From Desulfobacter sp. (lineage in GTDB: Bacteria; Desulfobacterota; Desulfobacteria; Desulfobacterales; Desulfobacteraceae), in the NCBI GenBank assembly GCA_030145005.1, contig JAQYWJ010000015.1:1-19287 (forward strand): 19,287 nucleotides of DNA, in the 5' to 3' direction. The notes beneath the pieces are model-generated. The model saw nothing but the letters and a program-made list of their open reading frames with translations. It searched no databases and had not been told where the DNA came from. This document shows, in pieces, positions 15,769-19,287 of the stretch (positions within the stretch are counted from its first letter, which is position 1; every line of letters starts with the position of its first letter). The position numbers and the translations under genes are program-made.

Positions 15769-17211
15769 ATGAGTCAGAAGGAAGATAACGAATGTATAAA
15801 TTTGGACTTGTCTTTGCCCTATAAGGTCAAAGACATTGGTCTGGCCGAAGCCGGGCACAAAGACATGCAGCTGTCTGAAAAGGAGATGCCCGGGCTGATG
15901 GCAATCCGGGAAAAATACGGTCCTGAGAAACCGCTTAAGGGTTTAAAAATCATGGGCAGCCTGCATATGACCATTCAAACGGCCATGCTTATTGATACGT
16001 TATATGAACTGGGTGCTGATGTGCGCTGGGCTACGTGCAATATTTTTTCTACCCAGGACCATGCCGCCGCCGCTATTGCCGATAAGGGAACGGCTGCCGT
16101 ATTTGCATGGAAGGGCGAAACCCTTGAAGAATTCTGGTGGTGTACGGAACAGGCGCTTACCTGGCCGGATGGATCCGGCCCGGATCTGATCGTGGATGAC
16201 GGCGGTGATGCCACTTTGTTTGTTCACCAGGGGGTTAAGGCTGAGACTGATCCGTCTATTTTTGATAATGAAGTTGGCAGCCTGGACGAGCGTTGCCTCA
16301 TGGACCGGCTGCAGGTCAGTTATAATCAGGATAAACAGCGCTGGACAAATATTGCCAAAAAGATCCGCGGCGTCTCCGAGGAGACTACCACCGGCGTTCA
16401 CCGGTTATACCACCTTGCCTCTGCCGGTGAATTGCTGTTTCCGGCCATCAATGTCAATGATTCAGTGACCAAATCCAAATTTGACAACCTTTACGGTTGC
16501 CGGGAATCTCTGGCCGACGGTATCAAACGGGCGACAGATGTGATGCTCGCAGGCAAAACAGTGGTCGTGGCCGGTTTCGGTGATGTGGGCAAAGGGTGTG
16601 CCGATTCCATGAAAGGCTATGGTGCCATCGTACTGATCACCGAGATTGATCCCATCTGCGCACTTCAAGCTGCCATGGAGGGCTTCGAGGTCGTCACCAT
16701 GGATGAGGCGGTAAAACGGGGTGATATTTTTGTTACAGCCACAGGCAATTACCATGTCATCACCGGTGAACATATTGCACAGATGAAAGATGAGTCCATA
16801 ATCTGCAACATCGGGCATTTTGACAGCGAGATCGAAATGAGTTTTCTGGACAACCATCCAAATGCTGAAAAGATTACGATCAAGCCCCAGGTGGACAAAT
16901 GGATGCTGCCTTCGGGCCGTTCGGTCATTGTTCTGGCCGAAGGGCGTCTGGTCAATCTTGGTTGTGCCACGGGGCATCCCAGTTTTGTCATGAGCAACAG
17001 TTTTTCCAACCAGACCATGGCCCAGATCAAACTGGCCCAGGAAGATCTGGAGAAAAAAGTATATACCCTGCCCAAGGAACTGGATGAGGAAGTGGCAAGA
17101 CTGCACCTGAAAAATTTGTCCGTTAACTTGACGGAACTGACCCAGGAACAAGCCGATTATATTGGTGTGCCGGTTAAGGGGCCGTTCAAACCGGATCATT
17201 ACCGGTACTAG
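15769..17211 (+). CDS. ahcY: S-adenosylhomocysteine hydrolase (adenosylhomocysteinase)
   Basis: 480 residues; the cytoplasmic NAD-dependent enzyme that reversibly splits SAH into homocysteine and adenosine. Visible landmarks are the substrate-side VDDGGDATLFVH, EETTTGVHRLYHL, the catalytic Lys235/Asp239 in VTKSKFDNLYG, the NAD Rossmann motif GFGDVGKG (269-276), and the family C-terminus KPDHYRY with its cofactor-binding Lys and Tyr. The length shows that the insertion found in the longer class of these enzymes is present. AAGGAG (15758-15763) lies five bases before the ATG. Using AhcY rather than MTAN/LuxS means that adenosine must be cleared for net flow towards hydrolysis, which fits the divergent kinase gene nearby. 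A terminator follows 40 bases after the stop. Confidence 0.98.
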   Translation: MSQKEDNECINLDLSLPYKVKDIGLAEAGHKDMQLSEKEMPGLMAIREKYGPEKPLKGLKIMGSLHMTIQTAMLIDTLYELGADVRWATCNIFSTQDHAAAAIADKGTAAVFAWKGETLEEFWWCTEQALTWPDGSGPDLIVDDGGDATLFVHQGVKAETDPSIFDNEVGSLDERCLMDRLQVSYNQDKQRWTNIAKKIRGVSEETTTGVHRLYHLASAGELLFPAINVNDSVTKSKFDNLYGCRESLADGIKRATDVMLAGKTVVVAGFGDVGKGCADSMKGYGAIVLITEIDPICALQAAMEGFEVVTMDEAVKRGDIFVTATGNYHVITGEHIAQMKDESIICNIGHFDSEIEMSFLDNHPNAEKITIKPQVDKWMLPSGRSVIVLAEGRLVNLGCATGHPSFVMSNSFSNQTMAQIKLAQEDLEKKVYTLPKELDEEVARLHLKNLSVNLTELTQEQADYIGVPVKGPFKPDHYRY

Positions 17212-17251
17212 CGGATATCGGTTCAAAATACCGATTTGAAAATAATAAAAA

Positions 17252-17283
17252 AAAGGCGGTACTTGCAAAAGGGCCGCCTTTTT
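17252..17283 (+). terminator. Rho-independent terminator of metK-ahcY
   Basis: AAAGGCGG (17252-17259) pairs with CCGCCTTT (17274-17281), with a 14-base loop, and the stem runs into a T-tract. An A-run on the left side (17248-17254) means it could also stop leftward transcription. A shorter ATCGG/CCGAT hairpin just precedes it. Confidence 0.87.
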
Positions 17284-17421
17284 GTGTGCTGAAACGAGCT
17301 GATTGTTCCGTGCGTTCAGAAAAATAAACCAGATCTAAAAATATGATTCAAGAAAATGAATCGATGTTTTTATTTATATTATAAGTGCGTTATAGTTTTT
17401 GAGCTAATGAGATGGCATGTG

Positions 17422-17443
17422 AAAGTTCAAAAATTTGAACTTT
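17422..17443. repeat. 22-bp palindrome AAAGTTCAAA-AA-TTTGAACTTT
   Basis: Two perfect ten-base arms flank an AA centre, and the right arm runs into two more T bases. It could be an operator for a dimeric repressor or a low-G+C terminator. No gene starts close to it in a way that decides the role. Confidence 0.7.
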
Positions 17444-17640
17444 TTCCCTGGTGGGAAGCGGTAAAAGGGAGTGTATCTGCCGTGCAAAAAATACCTGAAA
17501 CGATTTTTTTATTAAAAAGATTAATAAAAACAATATATTGATATTTCTTGAAAAGGAGGTTGGGTTGCTTGGCACATCGCTTGCTATGTAATATCTGTAA
17601 TTAAGATAAAAAACAAATTCATCTTTTTTCCTTTTCCGAA

Positions 17641-17676
17641 GAAGGCTGCCGATACCCGGCAGCCTTCTTTGGTTTT
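17641..17676 (+). terminator. Rho-independent terminator with no recognised upstream gene
   Basis: GAAGGCTGCCG (17641-17651), loop ATACC, CGGCAGCCTTC (17657-17667), then TTTGGTTTT. The 11-bp stem is perfect. The T-rich tail is on the plus strand only, where no gene lies between it and the ahcY terminator. The opposite strand has no T-tract, so it does not fit the leftward gene ending at 17738. Confidence 0.72.
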
Positions 17677-17737
17677 ACTCGATCATCAAGTTTTAGAAGG
17701 GCTTGGGATGCTCAGGCCCTTAAATGCGGTGAGGAGC

Positions 17738-18676
17738 CTAATTACAATTACATATAAAAAAGGGGTTTGCTGTTTTTTTCCCATATTCGATTACTTCGGA
17801 TGAGCATTCCGACAAATCATACTCCTCGGAAGCACTATGATTAAAACGGACCGTTTTATCTGTAAATTCAATTTGAAGCGGGATGGTTACCGCTACGTTC
17901 TCGGAACAAAGACTCTCTTTTTTAGAAGGGGTATATCTTACCTCTCCACCTGCTTCGTTTCTTAATATTATGGCATTTTCGGTGGTGCTTAGTGCTGTTA
18001 CTTCTCCTTGGTTGTTAAACTGCAAAGAGTTGATATCCCCCATAATGCCTTCGGGATCATTATCATAGGCCGATATTGGCCCAATTTTTGTTTCAACCGT
18101 ATACGGCTCAGCCGGTTCAACCGATTTAACAGAACCGTCTTCATAAAATGAAATGCCAACGCGAATACGCATTGTGCCCAAGGGTGTTTGGGCCTCAACC
18201 GTCTCCTGGGGCCAGAAGGTAATACTTTTTATATTGCCGTTTTTATAAAATACAAGATTAATTATCTTGGCCTTAATTGTTCCGCAGGGCAGTTTTAATT
18301 CAAGGTCCTTGGCCAGGGTGTACTCGTCTTTTTCTCCCCAGTAACCGCTTAACTTGCCATTAAGGGGAAAAAGTTTTTTTAAGACTTCATCATCATAAAA
18401 CATGACCAGTTCTGCCGATATGTTCCCGTATTTTGTTTCAATGTCGGCCGCCTTCTGGAGCGGCGCTTTTTTTATATTTCCGTTATCATAAAAGTTAACC
18501 GGTTTTAATACCCTTCTTCCATGATCATCTACTGAATATTGGGGGACAATGACCCCGACGGGTGTTTCGATCTTAATCGGTTCAGTAAAAATCAGGGATG
18601 CGGGATTGCCGGATGCGTATTTTTCCAGATCCTGATAGCCGGGTATTTCGCCATACTTTGTTTTTAGCAGTTTCAC
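17738..18676 (-). CDS. Protein of unknown function with MORN/YwqK-like repeats
   Basis: 312 residues from GTG 18676. A TTG at 18682 would add two residues, but it lies one base from AGAGG (18688-18684), whereas the GTG has six-base spacing. No signal peptide or transmembrane segment is seen. At least three units of about 40 residues share a pattern of ET-x-GxI followed by FY-N/D-G-N/S-I/V-K: FYDNGNIKK, FYKNGNIKSITF, FYEDGSVKSV, with degenerate copies (MFYDDEVLKKLFPLNG, LQFNNQGEVTAL). This predicts a beta-sheet repeat protein like MORN or YwqK-type antitoxins. The C-terminus ends ICNCN and holds several cysteines (SLCSEN, LSECSS). I cannot name a function. It is more A+T-rich than the efflux and lon genes by eye. 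It follows a 54-residue gene in the same direction and is probably cotranscribed with it. Confidence 0.85.
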   Translation of the reverse strand: MKLLKTKYGEIPGYQDLEKYASGNPASLIFTEPIKIETPVGVIVPQYSVDDHGRRVLKPVNFYDNGNIKKAPLQKAADIETKYGNISAELVMFYDDEVLKKLFPLNGKLSGYWGEKDEYTLAKDLELKLPCGTIKAKIINLVFYKNGNIKSITFWPQETVEAQTPLGTMRIRVGISFYEDGSVKSVEPAEPYTVETKIGPISAYDNDPEGIMGDINSLQFNNQGEVTALSTTENAIILRNEAGGEVRYTPSKKESLCSENVAVTIPLQIEFTDKTVRFNHSASEEYDLSECSSEVIEYGKKTANPFFICNCN

Positions 18677-18741
18677 GTTCAACCTCTTTTCTTTTTTTGG
18701 GGGTCCCTAAAACACTTTCCAAAGATGTTTACCACGGATAA

Positions 18742-18906
18742 TCAAAATCCGCACCCCATCATCCCGGCCATGGGGTTCTTTTTATTGCATGCCTGGATGT
18801 CTCGTTGGACCATAAAGTCCATACTGTGCCCCTCGAAAGCGGCTTCAGCGGCCTCTATGATTGTTCCGGCCAATTCTAAAACATCTATTTTCTGTATCCT
18901 ATTCAT
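18742..18906 (-). CDS. Small uncharacterised protein (54 residues)
   Basis: ATG at 18906 to TGA at 18742-18744. The peptide begins MNRIQKIDVLELAGTIIEAA and ends with KKNPMAGMMGCGF. An amphipathic helix (VLELAGTIIEAAEAAFEGHS) is followed by a Met/Gly-rich tail with two cysteines (QACNKK, GCGF). The composition is protein-like and it lies 65 bases upstream of the repeat protein on the same strand, so the pair may be an operon. No good ribosome site precedes the ATG, and the frame stays open upstream to the transposase stop with no earlier usual start codon, so the true N-terminus may have been removed by the neighbouring insertion. The family is unknown to me. The opposite-strand frame at 18725-18961 is its shadow. 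Confidence 0.6.
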   Translation of the reverse strand: MNRIQKIDVLELAGTIIEAAEAAFEGHSMDFMVQRDIQACNKKNPMAGMMGCGF

Positions 18907-18995
18907 AAACCGTGGAGCGGCAAATGATAGATGGCAAAAAATCGCTATCTGTTCGGGGTAAATGTAATATTGGGGTGAATTGAACTCACAGAGTG

Positions 18996-19287
18996 CTATT
19001 CAATTTGTGGTGTGGGATTATCAAAAACCAGGTCGGCAAGGCTGGGCATATTGAATTTTTTAGAAATGCGATCGGCGATGTAGTCGTAGATGTTGATCCC
19101 AAGTTTTTTAGCGGTTTCAGCTATAGTTAAAAATGCGTCTTTGGCCTCAGTCCCTGCTTTCGATTTTGTTTGTAAGCTGACGTCTTGCCTACGTTTTTCT
19201 ACCCTTGCTGCCAATTCAGAAGAATTATTGTGTAAGGGGAGTTCAGGATGTTTTAAAACCAGAAGAAGAGCTTCTTTTTTGCTTTTA
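18996..19287 (-). CDS. IS66-like transposase, C-terminal part (runs off the window)
   Basis: The frame is open from the window edge (first full codon at 19286) to TAG at 18996-18998, giving 96 residues without a start. The pattern HPELPLHNNSSELAARV places an Asn-Asn-x-x-Glu motif where IS66-type DDE transposases have their last catalytic Glu. It is followed by the family-like tail GTEAKDAFLTIAETAKKLGI then YDYIADRI. The N-terminal part and the other end of the element lie beyond the window. The terminal inverted repeat on this side should lie between 18995 and about 18900 but was not recognised. The element abuts the 54-residue gene and may have cut its upstream region. Confidence 0.8.
   Translation of the reverse strand, partial: KSKKEALLLVLKHPELPLHNNSSELAARVEKRRQDVSLQTKSKAGTEAKDAFLTIAETAKKLGINIYDYIADRISKKFNMPSLADLVFDNPTPQIE

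Larger units (their letters stand above)
17284..17737. other. Non-coding stretch with palindrome, orphan ribosome site and orphan terminator
   Basis: No convincing gene was found in these 454 A+T-rich bases. It contains a 22-base palindrome (17422-17443), a near-perfect Shine-Dalgarno (AAAGGAGGT, 17552-17560) followed by only a nine-codon frame (TTG at 17565 to TAA at 17591, peptide MLGTSLAM), and a plus-strand terminator at 17641-17676. Frames at 17356-17541 (+) and 17390-17575 (-) lack ribosome sites and look random. A weak hairpin AAGGGC/GCCCTT (17697-17721) lies downstream of the leftward gene that ends at 17738. A small RNA or leader-peptide transcript in about 17450-17676 is possible. 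Confidence 0.5.

Noticed and set aside
17356..17541. 61-residue rightward frame
   Set aside because: No ribosome site, crosses the 22-bp palindrome, and the composition is like random A+T-rich DNA.
18725..18961. 78-residue rightward frame
   Set aside because: It is antisense to the 54-residue gene, whose own translation looks far more protein-like.
1..19287. CRISPR arrays, tRNA or rRNA genes
   Set aside because: No regularly spaced repeats and no tRNA or rRNA signature were seen on either strand.

Overview
The window looks like chromosomal DNA of a Desulfobacterota (deltaproteobacterial) sulfate-reducer-type bacterium, perhaps near Desulfobacter or Desulfobacula. This is inferred from the gene mix: a PA2778/PA2779 pair, YebG with a basic tail, an AhcY-type SAM cycle, an acidic-headed Lon, and a Cache-PAS-HD-GYP protein. 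No rRNA or tRNA was found to confirm it. Most genes have clear Shine-Dalgarno sites and sit in short transcription units on both strands.

Layout. 1-509: the tail of an unrecognised plus-strand gene, then gene-poor DNA containing a 163-bp fold-back repeat (348-510). 510-1873 (minus): a lipoprotein C39-like cysteine peptidase with TPRs, preceded by its usual partner, a small secreted/membrane protein. 2310-4019 (plus): a membrane Cache-PAS-HD-GYP c-di-GMP phosphodiesterase. 4156-4587: YebG-family DNA-damage protein with a Lys/Ser/Thr-rich tail. 4720-10093: an RND efflux operon (adaptor, pump, SAM methyltransferase) joined by two ATGA overlaps, with no TolC gene. 10103-10510 (minus): a DtxR/MntR-family metalloregulator, divergent from lon (10731-13130), which ends in a strong terminator. 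13312-14283 (minus): a PfkB-family kinase, probably adenosine kinase, divergent from metK-ahcY (14575-17211), which also ends in a clear terminator. 17212-17737: a non-coding stretch with a perfect palindrome, an orphan strong Shine-Dalgarno and an orphan plus-strand terminator. 17738-18906 (minus): a repeat-rich protein of unknown function and an upstream 54-residue gene. 18996-19287: the C-terminal end of an IS66-like transposase running off the window.

How the genes fit together. MetK makes SAM, methyltransferases convert it to SAH, AhcY splits SAH into homocysteine and adenosine, and the divergent kinase would phosphorylate adenosine and so pull the reversible AhcY reaction forward. This is a compact methyl-cycle module. 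The other units (efflux, proteolysis, DNA damage, c-di-GMP turnover, metal sensing) read as separate housekeeping or stress functions. The least explained parts are the peptidase/partner pair, the 348-510 fold-back element, the 17.3-17.7 kb non-coding stretch, and the two-gene unit beside the transposase.
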